The position numbers and the translations under genes are program-made. Shown here piece after piece: positions 44,453-52,214 of a DNA stretch of 64,000 bases. Source of the DNA: CAVXUB01 sp963764805 (GTDB lineage Bacteria > Actinomycetota > Acidimicrobiia > Acidimicrobiales > Bog-793); assembly GCA_963764805.1 (NCBI GenBank), contig CAVXUB010000001.1, positions 806,001 to 870,000 of the forward strand, written 5' to 3'. How positions within the stretch are numbered: position 1 is the first letter of the stretch; each line of letters opens with the position of its first letter. The notes beneath the pieces were generated by a model. The model did not search any database and was not told the origin of the DNA. It worked only from the letters and a program-made list of their open reading frames with translations.

Positions 44453-44534
44453 CGGTCGATCTGCTGTTGGCGGTTCTGCGACATCACGGTCGCAAGTGGC
44501 CAGGCGGCCGAGAGGGCGCCCCTATCGTCGTAGC

Positions 44535-45431
44535 GTGACTCGGCGCGGGTGGGTGTTGTTCTTATCGATGTGCCTGATCTGGGGGCTGCCCTACCTCCTG
44601 ATCAAGATCGCGGTGCGCGATCTGACGCCCGGCACGCTCGTCTGGACCCGCACCGCTTTCGCCGCCGTGCTGCTCCTTCCGCTGGCGGCATCGAAGGGTC
44701 AGCTGCGACCTCTTCTCGCCTACTGGAAGCCGCTGCTCGCCTATACCGCAGTCGAGATCGCCGTTCCCTGGTACCTGCTCTCCAACGCCGAGCTGAAGCT
44801 GTCGAGCTCGCTCTCCGGGCTGTTGATCGCCGCCACTCCGCTCGTCGGGGTCGTGCTCGCCCGCGTTGCGGGCTCCGGTGAACAGATGGGGCCGATGCAG
44901 ATCGCGGGCTTGCTCCTCGGGCTGGCGGGCGTCGGAGCGCTCGTCGGGTTCGACGTGCACGCGTCGGACGTGACTGCGCTGCTGACGATGGGCGTCGTCG
45001 TCACCTGCTACGTGGGCGGCCCGCAGATCATCAGGCGGTACCTGGCAGACGCCCCCCCGCTCGGAGTCGTGACCTCCTCGTTGGCGCTCGCTGCCATCGC
45101 CTACACACCCGTGGCCATCCTGCAGTGGCCGCATCGGGTGCCGACCACCTCCGTCTTCTCCTCATTGGCGGTCCTCGTCGTGGTCTGCACGGCGCTCGCC
45201 TTCTTGCTGTTCTTCGCCCTGATCGCCGAGGTCGGCCCCGTCCGGGCGACCGTGATCACGTACCTCAACCCGGCGGTGGCCCTGTTGCTCGGGATCTCGA
45301 TCCTCGGGGAGAAGTTCACCGCGGGGATTGGCATCGGCTTCGTGCTGACCTTGGCCGGCTCGGCGCTGGCCACCCGGCGGCCGGCGGCGATGCCTGAGGA
45401 GGTCGTGCCGGCTGGAGTGTCGGGAGCCTGA
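44535..45431 (+). CDS. EamA-type (DMT superfamily) transporter
   Basis: A 298-residue membrane protein with about ten hydrophobic segments in two EamA repeats. GTG 44535 gives the first helix RRGWVLFLSMCLIWGLPYLL. Characteristic segments are TRTAFAAVLLLPLAAS, LSGLLIAATPLVGVVLARVA and, in the second half, AEVGPVRATVITYLNPAVAL followed by LLGISILGEKFTAGIGIG. The family exports amino acids, metabolites or drugs; specificity cannot be read. Convergent with aspS across a repeat-filled gap. Confidence 0.88.
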   Translation: MTRRGWVLFLSMCLIWGLPYLLIKIAVRDLTPGTLVWTRTAFAAVLLLPLAASKGQLRPLLAYWKPLLAYTAVEIAVPWYLLSNAELKLSSSLSGLLIAATPLVGVVLARVAGSGEQMGPMQIAGLLLGLAGVGALVGFDVHASDVTALLTMGVVVTCYVGGPQIIRRYLADAPPLGVVTSSLALAAIAYTPVAILQWPHRVPTTSVFSSLAVLVVVCTALAFLLFFALIAEVGPVRATVITYLNPAVALLLGISILGEKFTAGIGIGFVLTLAGSALATRRPAAMPEEVVPAGVSGA

Positions 45432-45500
45432 GGACTAGAGCACGCTCCTGTCTCGGCGTAGGCCCGTCACGGAGACTCGTTCGGCGCCCTCGACAGGCCT

Positions 45501-45546
45501 GCTGGGTACCCTTTTAGGACACAGATGTCACAAAACAGTACCCAGC
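45501..45546. repeat. 9-bp inverted repeat with nested dyad in convergent intergenic gap
   Basis: GCTGGGTAC at 45501-45509 and GTACCCAGC at 45538-45546 are exact complements around a 28-base loop, which contains a second dyad GACA-CAGA-TGTC. Local AT content rises here. There is no T-tract after the stem, so terminator function is uncertain. The sequence TGTGACATCTGTGTCC on the minus strand resembles ends of IS481-like elements as I remember them; this is a resemblance only. Confidence 0.55.
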
Positions 45547-45547
45547 C

Positions 45548-45648
45548 CGGCGCCCCTAAGGCGCCAGCGCCAGCGCCCTACCCCTAAGGGCCAGCGCCAG
45601 CGCCAGCGCCGGCGCCCTAGCCCTAGCGGCGACCCCTAAGGCGCCAGC
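45548..45648. repeat. CCCCTAAG/GCCAGC tandem repeat array reaching into the aspS stop
   Basis: A 16-base unit CCCCTAAGGCGCCAGC occurs exactly at 45553-45568 and 45633-45648. A variant CCCCTAAGGGCC lies at 45581, with GCCAGC iterations between. GGCGCC is self-complementary, so each unit can form a small hairpin. The right-hand copy covers the aspS stop codon (45636-45638) and last few codons, so the protein's end is encoded by repeat sequence. Confidence 0.75.
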
Positions 45649-47027
45649 CGGTTGAGGTCACGAGGGAAGAGAGCCACCTCTCGCACATTGGCGGCGCCCG
45701 TCAAGCGAGCCAGGAACCGCTCCAGCCCGATGGCGAAGCCTCCATGCGGCGGCATGCCGTAGCGGAAGGTCTCGAGGTAACCCTCGTAGGCGCCCGGATC
45801 CTCTCCCCGGACGGCCAGGGCCTCCAGATAGTCGCTGTACCGGTGCAAGCGCTGCCCGCCCGTCACCAGCTCCAGCCCCCGGAAGATGAGGTCGAAGCTG
45901 TTCGTGTACCTGGGATCCGACGGCTCCGGATGCGTGTAGAAGGGGCGCTTGACCATCGGGTAGCCCTCCACGAAGACGAACTCCGATCGGTGCTCGCGTG
46001 CCGCCCATTCACCGAGCCAACGCTCGTGCGCCGGTGCCAGGTCCGGCTCCTCGCTCAGGTCCTCGCCGAGGGCGGCGCCGATCATCGCCATCGCGTCGGC
46101 GAAGTGGACCACCGGGATCGTCGCCGGCACGTCTGGGACCGTGACGTCGAGCAGCTCCAGCTCAGCTGGCTGCCGCTCGACAACTTCCTCGATCATCCCG
46201 GCGATCACGTCGCGGAGGACCCCCATCACCGTCCGATGGCTCTCCACGAAACCAAGCTCGACGTCCAACGACACGTACTCCGCCAGGTGCCTCGCAGTGT
46301 CGCTCGGCTCCGCCCGAAACACCGGCCCAACCTCGTACACCCTCTCGAACACCCCGACCATCGTCTGCTTGTAGAACTGCGGGCTCTGGGCCAGATAGGC
46401 GGGCCGGCCGAAGTAGTCGAGGGCGAACACGTTGGCGCCGCTCTCGGTTGCCGAGCCGACCACCTTCGGGGTCTGGATCTCCGTGAACCCGAGCCCGTCG
46501 AGGGTGCGGCGGAAGCCGGCCATCGCCGCCGCACCGATCTTGTGGACCGCTGCCAGCCGCCCGTGCCGCAGCGCCAGCGGCGCCAGGTCGAGGATGGTCG
46601 GCAGTGACGCCGTCAGATGGGGGCGGTGCAACTCGATCGGCAGCTCGGGAACGGTGTCCGAGAGGAGGATGACGGTGGGATCGTGTACCTCTACGCCGCC
46701 AGGAGCCTGCCCGTTGGCGACAGCGCGACCGGTCACCTCCACGACCGTCTGCTCGCTCGCCTCCGGTGCCTGTGCTTCCGGGGACAGCACGACCTGGGCC
46801 GTGCCGCTCCGGTCGCGAAGGATCAGGAAGGTCACCGACTTCAGCTCCCGGCGCCGCAGAACCCAACCCTGCAGGCGAACGAGCTCGCCGGCGCTCGCCG
46901 ACAGGTCGGCGGCGAGGACACGGGCGGGAGGAGCATGCCGTCCCTGATGCTCCTCGGGCGCCTGCGGCACTCGAAGCGGTCCCTGGTGCTCCTCAGGCTC
47001 GGGCGGCTGCGGCACTTGCAACTGCAT
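45636..47027 (-). CDS. aspS: Archaeal-type aspartyl-tRNA synthetase (AspRS2)
   Basis: Charges tRNA-Asp, and possibly tRNA-Asn, with aspartate. The 463-residue length and the absence of the GAD insertion of normal bacterial AspRS indicate the shorter archaeal/AspRS2 type, usually non-discriminating in bacteria. The OB-fold anticodon domain (VRLQGWVLRRRELKSVTFLI) follows a Pro/Gln/His-rich ~35-residue N-terminus (PEEHQG repeat). Class II motif 2 region is YEVGPVFRAEPSDTARHLAE and motif 3 is GGFAIGLERFLARLTG. ATG 47027 is preceded by GAGGAG. It is controlled by the T-box leader immediately upstream. The stop lies inside a repeat array. Confidence 0.9.
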   Translation of the reverse strand: MQLQVPQPPEPEEHQGPLRVPQAPEEHQGRHAPPARVLAADLSASAGELVRLQGWVLRRRELKSVTFLILRDRSGTAQVVLSPEAQAPEASEQTVVEVTGRAVANGQAPGGVEVHDPTVILLSDTVPELPIELHRPHLTASLPTILDLAPLALRHGRLAAVHKIGAAAMAGFRRTLDGLGFTEIQTPKVVGSATESGANVFALDYFGRPAYLAQSPQFYKQTMVGVFERVYEVGPVFRAEPSDTARHLAEYVSLDVELGFVESHRTVMGVLRDVIAGMIEEVVERQPAELELLDVTVPDVPATIPVVHFADAMAMIGAALGEDLSEEPDLAPAHERWLGEWAAREHRSEFVFVEGYPMVKRPFYTHPEPSDPRYTNSFDLIFRGLELVTGGQRLHRYSDYLEALAVRGEDPGAYEGYLETFRYGMPPHGGFAIGLERFLARLTGAANVREVALFPRDLNRLAP

Positions 47028-47310
47028 CACGAATCTCCTCGTCTCGACGGTCCCTGACCGTGCGGGCGAGGGGATCCCCGCGGTGCCACCGCACTTCACC
47101 ACCGCAGCAGCCGGTGGCCTCTCGAGCCCGCTCACGGGGGCCGGCCGGCAGGGCTTACTTGGAGCGCCCTCGCTCGTCCGAGCGGCGCGCCACGTTCCTC
47201 CCTGCGCTCAGGAGGGTCTTCGCAGGAGGTCGAAGTCCGCCTTCACAGCTGCCGGCGGCTCTCTCGGCTCCGGTGGACTCCTGCTACTTGTCTCCGTCAA
47301 CGCTTTCCCA
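47028..47310 (-). promoter_or_regulatory. T-box riboswitch, Asp specifier (GAC), upstream of aspS
   Basis: On the minus strand the leader shows T-box landmarks in order. GACAAGTAG (around 47290-47282) matches the base of stem I. AGAGAG (47264-47259) and GCTGTGAA (47249-47242) match the AG bulge and apical GNUG elements. GAC at 47231-47229 lies at the expected specifier position and matches an aspartate codon. The T-box sequence TGGCACCGCG is at 47088-47079, within GCGGTGGCACCGCGGGG. Downstream are a GGGGATCCCC palindrome, a small ACGGTC/GACCGT hairpin and the GAGGAG ribosome binding site. No terminator T-run is seen, so control may be translational, as in several actinobacterial T-boxes. Confidence 0.85.
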
Positions 47311-47363
47311 AAGGCTACTCGGGCAGAGTTCTACCTGTACCGGGGGAGCGGTACGTTGGAGAG

Positions 47364-47786
47364 GTGGCAAGACGATGGCTGACGCGCCGTGCGATCGGCC
47401 TCCACCTCCTGGCCCTGATCATCGTGCCGGGCTGTCTCGTTGCTTGCTGGTGGCAGGTGACCGTCGCTCTGGCCGGGGATCGGTTGGGGTGGCTGTATTC
47501 GGTGGAGTGGCCGGTCTTTGCGTGTTTCGCGGCCTTCGGGTGGTGGACGCTGATCCACGACGAGCCGGGGACGGTGGGTGCGGCCGCCCTGCGGAAGGCT
47601 CAAGAGCAGCAGAAGGCCGACCTGGCAGCCGAGAGCGAGCAGTACGACGCTCCGGTGCGGACTGAGGCGGCGGCCGCCGCAGCAGAAGATCCGGAGATGG
47701 CGGCTTACAACGCCTACCTGGCCGCCCTCTCGCGGGGTGGTCGCAAGACGTGGCGCGATCCGACGGGGAGCAGGGCGGCGCAGTGA
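47364..47786 (+). CDS. Two-helix membrane protein with Glu/Ala-rich tail, unknown function
   Basis: A ~140-residue protein not recognised to family level. Two membrane helices lie near the N-terminus (IGLHLLALIIVPGCLVACWW and SVEWPVFACFAAFGWWTLI). The cytoplasmic tail is charged and Ala-rich (RKAQEQQKADLAAESEQYD) and ends in AAYNAYLAALSRGGRKTWRD. A frame of this design next to a DUF3817 gene is common in actinobacteria. Coupled to that gene by GTGA (47783-47786). It is divergent from aspS, whose T-box leader begins about 50 bases away. Confidence 0.75.
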   Translation: MARRWLTRRAIGLHLLALIIVPGCLVACWWQVTVALAGDRLGWLYSVEWPVFACFAAFGWWTLIHDEPGTVGAAALRKAQEQQKADLAAESEQYDAPVRTEAAAAAAEDPEMAAYNAYLAALSRGGRKTWRDPTGSRAAQ

Positions 47787-48124
47787 GCGGTCTGCCAGGC
47801 GCCCTCGCCCGCTACCGGGTGATGGCCTACGTGGTCGGGATCGGACTGATCATCCTCGTGTTCGTCGGGATCCCGCTGCAGTACGGAGCCAACCAGCCGG
47901 CGGTGGTGAAGATCGTCGGCCCGATCCACGGCTTCCTCTACATCATCTACCTGATCACCGCACTGGATCTGGCCCGCCGCGCCCGCTTCACCTTGCTGCA
48001 GCTGGCAGGCATGGTGGGTGCCGGCTTCATCCCGATCCTTGCGTTCGTCGTCGAACGCATCGTCGTCCGCCGCATGAACGGCGTAATGGCGGGGGCAGCC
48101 GGGGCGATCGACGCCCCGAGGTGA
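47783..48124 (+). CDS. DUF3817 membrane protein
   Basis: A 113-residue integral membrane protein. GTG 47783 gives MSGLPGALARYRVMAYVVGI. Three predicted helices are VVGIGLIILVFVGIPLQYG, IHGFLYIIYLITALDLA and LLQLAGMVGAGFIPILAFVV. The Gly-Pro-Ile-His-Gly motif before the second helix is characteristic of DUF3817. Function unknown. Translationally coupled to the upstream two-helix protein. Confidence 0.85.
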   Translation: MSGLPGALARYRVMAYVVGIGLIILVFVGIPLQYGANQPAVVKIVGPIHGFLYIIYLITALDLARRARFTLLQLAGMVGAGFIPILAFVVERIVVRRMNGVMAGAAGAIDAPR

Positions 48125-48128
48125 GGCA

Positions 48129-48536
48129 TCAGGCCTGCCGCATCACCAGCTGAGTCTGAGTGACCCGCGCCACGAGGCGGCCGGCCGAGTCCGTCAGGTT
48201 CGTCTCGACGACGACGACGGTGCGACCGACGTGCAGCGGACACGACGTCGCCTCCACCCAACCGGTGGAGACGCCCCGGAGGAAGTTGGTCTTCGACTCG
48301 ATCGTGGTGGTGCCGGTGGCGCCGTTGGGGAGGTTGAGGAAGGCGCAAAGCCCGCCGGTGCTGTCGGCTAGGGCCATCAGCGCCCCGCCATGCATCGCAC
48401 CGCCCGTCGTGCAGAGGGACTCGGACCAGTCGAGGCGGGCCTTGATCTCCTGGCGGGTTGCCGAGATCTGAGTGATCCCGAGCGTCGCCGTGAAAGGCAT
48501 GATGCCGAGGTCGACTGTGGGCGAGGCGTCGCTCAT
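48129..48536 (-). CDS. PaaI-family hotdog thioesterase
   Basis: A 135-residue single-hotdog protein predicted to hydrolyse an acyl-CoA. The catalytic segment CTTGGAMHGGALMALADSTG contains the conserved HGG and Asp-Ser positions. A second core strand is TTIESKTNFLRGVSTG, and VGRTVVVVETNLTDSAGRLV completes the fold. Start ATG 48536 overlaps the upstream small gene by ATGA. Convergent with the DUF3817 gene by 4 bases. Confidence 0.85.
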   Translation of the reverse strand: MSDASPTVDLGIMPFTATLGITQISATRQEIKARLDWSESLCTTGGAMHGGALMALADSTGGLCAFLNLPNGATGTTTIESKTNFLRGVSTGWVEATSCPLHVGRTVVVVETNLTDSAGRLVARVTQTQLVMRQA

Positions 48537-48784
48537 GTGCCGAGAGCCTTCCTCACCTCGCCGAGGAAGCTGTCACGCTCGGCCTGCGTCGTAACTGGCA
48601 TCCTCTCGAAACCTTCCCCCAGACGCACATCCACCCAGTACTCACCCTCATCGGCATGGAAGTGCAGGAAAGCGTTCGACCCCCGGGAGAACGATCCTCG
48701 CTTCCGCTCGCTCAAGGGCATCGTCCGCAGTTCGGCGAGCAAGGGCTCGAGCTGGTCGAGGTCCTCCTCTGTGGCGTGTCTCAC
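48533..48784 (-). CDS. Small hypothetical protein
   Basis: An 83-residue protein with no family I recognise. GTG 48784 gives VRHATEEDLDQLEPLLAELR, an opening like acetyltransferase-domain N-termini, but the rest (SFSRGSNAFLHFHADEGEYW, VDVRLGEGFERMPV, RDSFLGEVRKALG) is too short for that fold. It reads as two helices around a three-stranded sheet. ATGA coupling to the thioesterase supports that it is translated. Confidence 0.65.
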   Translation of the reverse strand: MRHATEEDLDQLEPLLAELRTMPLSERKRGSFSRGSNAFLHFHADEGEYWVDVRLGEGFERMPVTTQAERDSFLGEVRKALGT

Positions 48785-48866
48785 GGGGCCGAGGATAGGC
48801 CGGTGTCCAGTTGCCGGCTTGGCGTCGGCCGGTGGGCTATGCGGAGCCACGAGCTGTCCAACTCCG

Positions 48867-50285
48867 CTAGACCCGGGCCATGTTGGCAAAACGTGCATAG
48901 GTGTCCACGAACGCCAGCTTCGCCACGCCAGTCGGACCGTTGCGATGCTTGGCGATGATGATCTCGGCGGTTCCGCGGTCTTCGGCTGAGTCCGGGTTGT
49001 AGACCGAGTCCCGGTAGATGAACATCACGACGTCGGCATCCTGCTCCAAAGATCCGGACTCGCGAAGGTCCGCCAGCATCGGGCGCTTGTCGGAGCGGGC
49101 CTCCAGGTTCCTGGACAACTGGCTGAGCGCCACCACAGGCAACTCCAGCTCGCGGGCGAGGATCTTCAGGCCGCGGCTGATCTCCGACACCTCGACCTGG
49201 CGGTTCTCGGCGCCCGAGCGGCCCGTCATCAGCTGCAGGTAGTCGACGACGACAAGGCCCAGACCTTCACGAGCCTTCATCCTGCGTGCCTTGGCACGGA
49301 TGTCCATCACCGTGACGTTCGGGTTGTCGTCGATCGACAAGGGCACCTCGCTCAGCTTGCCGATCGCATTGGTGATCCGTCCCCAGTCAGTGTCGAGCAG
49401 ACGGCCGCTCCGCATGCGGGAAGCGTCAACCCGGGCCTCGGCGCAGATGAGGCGCTGCGCGAGTTCGAGGTGGCTCATCTCCAGCGAGAAGAAGAGAACG
49501 GGCACGCCCTTCGCCGCAGCGTGCGCCGCGAGACCCAACGCGAACGCCGTCTTGCCCATGGAGGGGCGGGCACCGACGATCAAGAGGTTCGACTTCTGCA
49601 GGCCGGCCAGATGCTCGTCGAGATCTGTGAAACCGGTGGGAACGCCGGTGATCGTCTCACCCCGCTCGTAGAGCGCCTCCAGGTGGTCGAAGGTGGGGAG
49701 CAGCAAGTCCTTCAGTCGCTTGGTGGTGTCGGTGGTGTGCCGCTGAGCCACTTCGAACACCATCGACTCGGCCTGGTCGACCGCCGACGTCACGTTCTCC
49801 GGGAGCGAGTAGCCGATCTCGGCGATCTCACCCGCGACCCCGATCAGGCGGCGCAACAGCGCGTTCTCCTCGACGATCGTGGCGTAGCGGGCGGCGCTCG
49901 AGATGGCCGGGGTGTTCGCCTTGATCGACACCAGGACGGCCTCGCCGCCGATTGCCTCGAGGAGCCCCGCCCGCCTCAGCCGCTCGGCGACGGTCACGTG
50001 GTCGACTGCCTCGCCCTCTCGGTAGAGGGCGGTGATCGCCTCGAAGATGTGGGCATGCGAGGGCTTGTAGAAGTCCTCGTGCCAAACCCGCTCTGTGGCT
50101 ATGGCGATGGCGTCCTTGGAGAGCATCATCGCTCCCAGGAGCGCCTCCTCCGCCTCCAGGTTGTGCGGGGGGACGCGGGAGGCGGCGCCTACTCCGGTGG
50201 CACCTGCATGAGAGCTGGCGACGGCACCGGGCGGGCGGCGACGCCGCGCGTCTTCGATGGAGGGGAGCTGCATGGCGTCAGTCAC
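48867..50285 (-). CDS. dnaB: Replicative DNA helicase DnaB
   Basis: Hexameric replication-fork helicase, 472 residues. The N-terminal domain (PPHNLEAEEALLGAMMLSKD) is complete. The RecA-like domain has Walker A GARPSMGKTAFALG, VLFFSLEMSHLELAQRL, Walker B LVVVDYLQLMTGR and the C-terminal LRESGSLEQDADVVMFIYRD. No intein insertion is present in the P-loop, a common site in actinobacterial dnaB. ATG at 50285. It lies 390 bases downstream of rplI, so it may have its own promoter. Confidence 0.96.
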   Translation of the reverse strand: MTDAMQLPSIEDARRRRPPGAVASSHAGATGVGAASRVPPHNLEAEEALLGAMMLSKDAIAIATERVWHEDFYKPSHAHIFEAITALYREGEAVDHVTVAERLRRAGLLEAIGGEAVLVSIKANTPAISSAARYATIVEENALLRRLIGVAGEIAEIGYSLPENVTSAVDQAESMVFEVAQRHTTDTTKRLKDLLLPTFDHLEALYERGETITGVPTGFTDLDEHLAGLQKSNLLIVGARPSMGKTAFALGLAAHAAAKGVPVLFFSLEMSHLELAQRLICAEARVDASRMRSGRLLDTDWGRITNAIGKLSEVPLSIDDNPNVTVMDIRAKARRMKAREGLGLVVVDYLQLMTGRSGAENRQVEVSEISRGLKILARELELPVVALSQLSRNLEARSDKRPMLADLRESGSLEQDADVVMFIYRDSVYNPDSAEDRGTAEIIIAKHRNGPTGVAKLAFVDTYARFANMARV

Positions 50286-50676
50286 GATGGCCTTCCGCCC
50301 CTGTGCATCGATAGAGGAGCTTCGCGGGGATCTCCTGTGGATTGCCCTGGGCAGAAACTGGCCGACGCGACACGCTCTTGTGGACAGCCGGATTCCCGCA
50401 GTTCACGTAGGTGCCGCACCTCGGTCACATTAGGGAACGGGTGTTCGCGAGATGAGCGGCCGGCCGGAGTTCTGCGCCCTCGCCGCACCGTCAGCCTTGC
50501 TGCCGGCCCTCGCCGGACCAATCGTGAGAGGAGAAGTGACGACCAGGCTTGTATCTTCTGCCCTTGCGATTGCGCGAGGCGGCCAAGGTATGCCTCACGG
50601 ATGCGGCCGGGGCCGGCGGTATAGGGCCGGGGGCCGGCGGTATGGCGGGGGGGCGGCAGTAAGCGCCCCGGGATGT
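50286..50676. other. rplI-dnaB intergenic region with 20-bp tandem repeat
   Basis: No convincing gene. Two near-identical repeat copies lie at 50605-50622 (GGCCGGGGCCGGCGGTAT) and 50625-50643, immediately downstream of rplI. They are self-complementary enough to form a GC-rich hairpin and might act as a terminator or processing site, without a T-tract. The ~250 bases nearer dnaB are likely to contain its promoter. Confidence 0.55.
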
Positions 50677-51123
50677 CTAGCTGCCCGAGACCTCGACCGT
50701 CAGCCGGCACTCGACGTCGGTGTGCAGCCGCACCCCCACGTCATGAGTCCCGATCGCTTTGATCGGCTCCGTCATCGTCAGCTTCCGGCGGTCCAGAGCC
50801 ACTCCGGCCTGCTTCTCCACAGCCTCGACAATGTCAGCCGCGGTCACAGAGCCGAACAGGCGGCCCTCGCTGCCCGCACGAGCCTGGATGTGGATCACGA
50901 GAGGCACCAGGCGGCGGGCGATGGCCTCTGCGCCTTCTCTGTCCTTGGCGTCCTTGACATCGCGGGAACGTCGCATCGCGGCAGCCTGCTGGTCGATCCC
51001 ATTGGTGGCGAAGATCGCCTTGCCGGTGGGGAGGAGGTAGTTCCTCCCGTAGCCGTCCGACACGTCGAGGATGTCTCCCCGCTTGCCGACTCCGGCGATG
51101 TCAGCCCTGAGGACGACCCTCAT
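50677..51123 (-). CDS. rplI: 50S ribosomal protein L9
   Basis: A 148-residue bL9. The N-terminal domain MRVVLRADIAGVGKRGDILD, with VSDGYGRNYLLPTGKAI, is the rRNA-binding signature. A long central helix and the C-terminal domain (LFGSVTAADIVEAV, DRRKLTM) are complete. ATG 51123 overlaps the rpsR stop (TGATG), giving translational coupling; a GTG three bases earlier is also possible. Confidence 0.96.
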   Translation of the reverse strand: MRVVLRADIAGVGKRGDILDVSDGYGRNYLLPTGKAIFATNGIDQQAAAMRRSRDVKDAKDREGAEAIARRLVPLVIHIQARAGSEGRLFGSVTAADIVEAVEKQAGVALDRRKLTMTEPIKAIGTHDVGVRLHTDVECRLTVEVSGS

Positions 51124-51635
51124 CACTCGCCGTCCTCGTCGTCACCATCGGCGGACGCGGCATCCCCGGAGTCCGCTTCGCCCTCAGCTTCGCCCTCCGC
51201 TTCGCCCTCAGCCTCGACTTCCTCGTCCAGGTCCTCACCCTCGAACTCCTCGAGGTTCTCCTCCGGTGCCACCGCCGCTGCCTCGGGCTCTGCTTCTGCG
51301 CGTCGACCGCCGCCACGAGGGCCGGCGCCGCGGCCGGGGCCGCGGCCGCCCGGCCGCTCACTGGTGGTGCGCTGCGTATAGGGAAGGAGCGCTATCTCCC
51401 GTGCCGTCTTGATGGCGACTGCGACGTCCCGCTGGTGCTGGGCGCAGTTGCCGGATACGCGGCGGGCACGGATCTTGCCCCGGTCCGACATGAACTTGCG
51501 CAGCAGGTTCACGTCCTTGTAGTCGACGTGGTCGATGTGGTCCTTGCAGAAGATGCAGACCTTCTTCTTGGTGCGGCGACCTGTCTCGCGCGGGGCCCGC
51601 CGCGGCGAGCGGTCGCGATCGTTGTTGCGTGCCAT
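51123..51635 (-). CDS. rpsR: 30S ribosomal protein S18 with long acidic C-terminal extension
   Basis: The first ~92 residues are a normal bS18: TGRRTKKKVCIFCKDHIDHV, YKDVNLLRKFMSDRGKI, RRVSGNCAQHQRDVAVAIK and ALLPYT. The CxxC in VCIFCKD and the later Cys suggest the zinc-type form. Beyond this, ~78 extra residues follow: a Gly/Arg-rich linker (GGRGPGRGAGPRGGGRRA) and a very acidic tail with EGEA repeats ending in DDEDGE. Usual bS18 is 75-95 residues, so the extension roughly doubles it. It keeps normal gene order after ssb and is coupled to rplI, so this looks like the only working S18 in view. Confidence 0.93.
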   Translation of the reverse strand: MARNNDRDRSPRRAPRETGRRTKKKVCIFCKDHIDHVDYKDVNLLRKFMSDRGKIRARRVSGNCAQHQRDVAVAIKTAREIALLPYTQRTTSERPGGRGPGRGAGPRGGGRRAEAEPEAAAVAPEENLEEFEGEDLDEEVEAEGEAEGEAEGEADSGDAASADGDDEDGE

Positions 51636-51637
51636 CC

Positions 51638-52189
51638 CTAGAAAGGCTCCTCGTCATATCCGTGTCCGGCCGGCTCGCCAGACCGTGCCGGACGCGAGGC
51701 ATAGGACCCCTGACCGCCGCCCTGGCCGCCACCGGCGCCGCCCTGGCCGCCGTAGCCACCCTGGCCGCCACCACCCTGGCCGCCACCACCCTGACCGCCG
51801 TAGCCACCGCTGCCGCCGTCCTGGGTCTTGCGCTCGTTCTTCTTCACCTCGGCGGTGGCCCACCGCAGGCTCGGGCCCAGCTCGTCGGCGACGACCTCGA
51901 CCTTCGAGCGCTTCTCGCCGTTCGACTCCCAGCTGCGCTGCTCGAGACGGCCCGAAACGATCACCCGGGCTCCCTTGGTGAGGCTCTCGGCTGCATTCTC
52001 GGCGAGCTCACGCCAGCACACGATGTCGAAGAAGGACGTGGCCTCTTCCCACTCCTGGGTCTGGCGATTCTGCCAGCGCCGATTGACGGCGAGGCCGAAA
52101 GTGGCCGTCGGCTGGCCCGTCGGGGTGAAGCGCAGCTCCACCTCGCGGGTGACGTTGCCGACGATTACGACTGAGTTTCCGTTGGACAT
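51638..52189 (-). CDS. ssb: Single-stranded DNA-binding protein
   Basis: A 183-residue SSB. The OB fold is typical (NSVVIVGNVTREVELRFTP, TSFFDIVCWRELAENAAES, GARVIVSGRLEQRSWE). The linker is strongly Gly/Gln-rich with YGGQGGGGQGG repeats (DNA about 51716-51806). The acidic interaction tip DEEPF is intact. ATG 52189. Lies between rpsF and rpsR in the standard order and follows rpsF by 25 bases. Confidence 0.96.
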   Translation of the reverse strand: MSNGNSVVIVGNVTREVELRFTPTGQPTATFGLAVNRRWQNRQTQEWEEATSFFDIVCWRELAENAAESLTKGARVIVSGRLEQRSWESNGEKRSKVEVVADELGPSLRWATAEVKKNERKTQDGGSGGYGGQGGGGQGGGGQGGYGGQGGAGGGQGGGQGSYASRPARSGEPAGHGYDEEPF

Positions 52190-52214
52190 CTCGTGTTCTC
52201 CCGTGTTCGCTTTG

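Noticed and set aside
45548..45648. Possible CRISPR array
   Set aside because: Units are short, irregular and contiguous without unique spacers; there are no cas genes in the window.
50282..50710. 142-codon frame between rplI and dnaB
   Set aside because: Arg/Pro-rich, overlaps rplI, includes the 20-bp tandem repeat and has no family signature.
51716..51806. Gly-rich repeat in ssb as a mobile repeat
   Set aside because: Gly/Gln-rich linkers are normal in actinobacterial SSB; kept only as one item in the general repeat observation.
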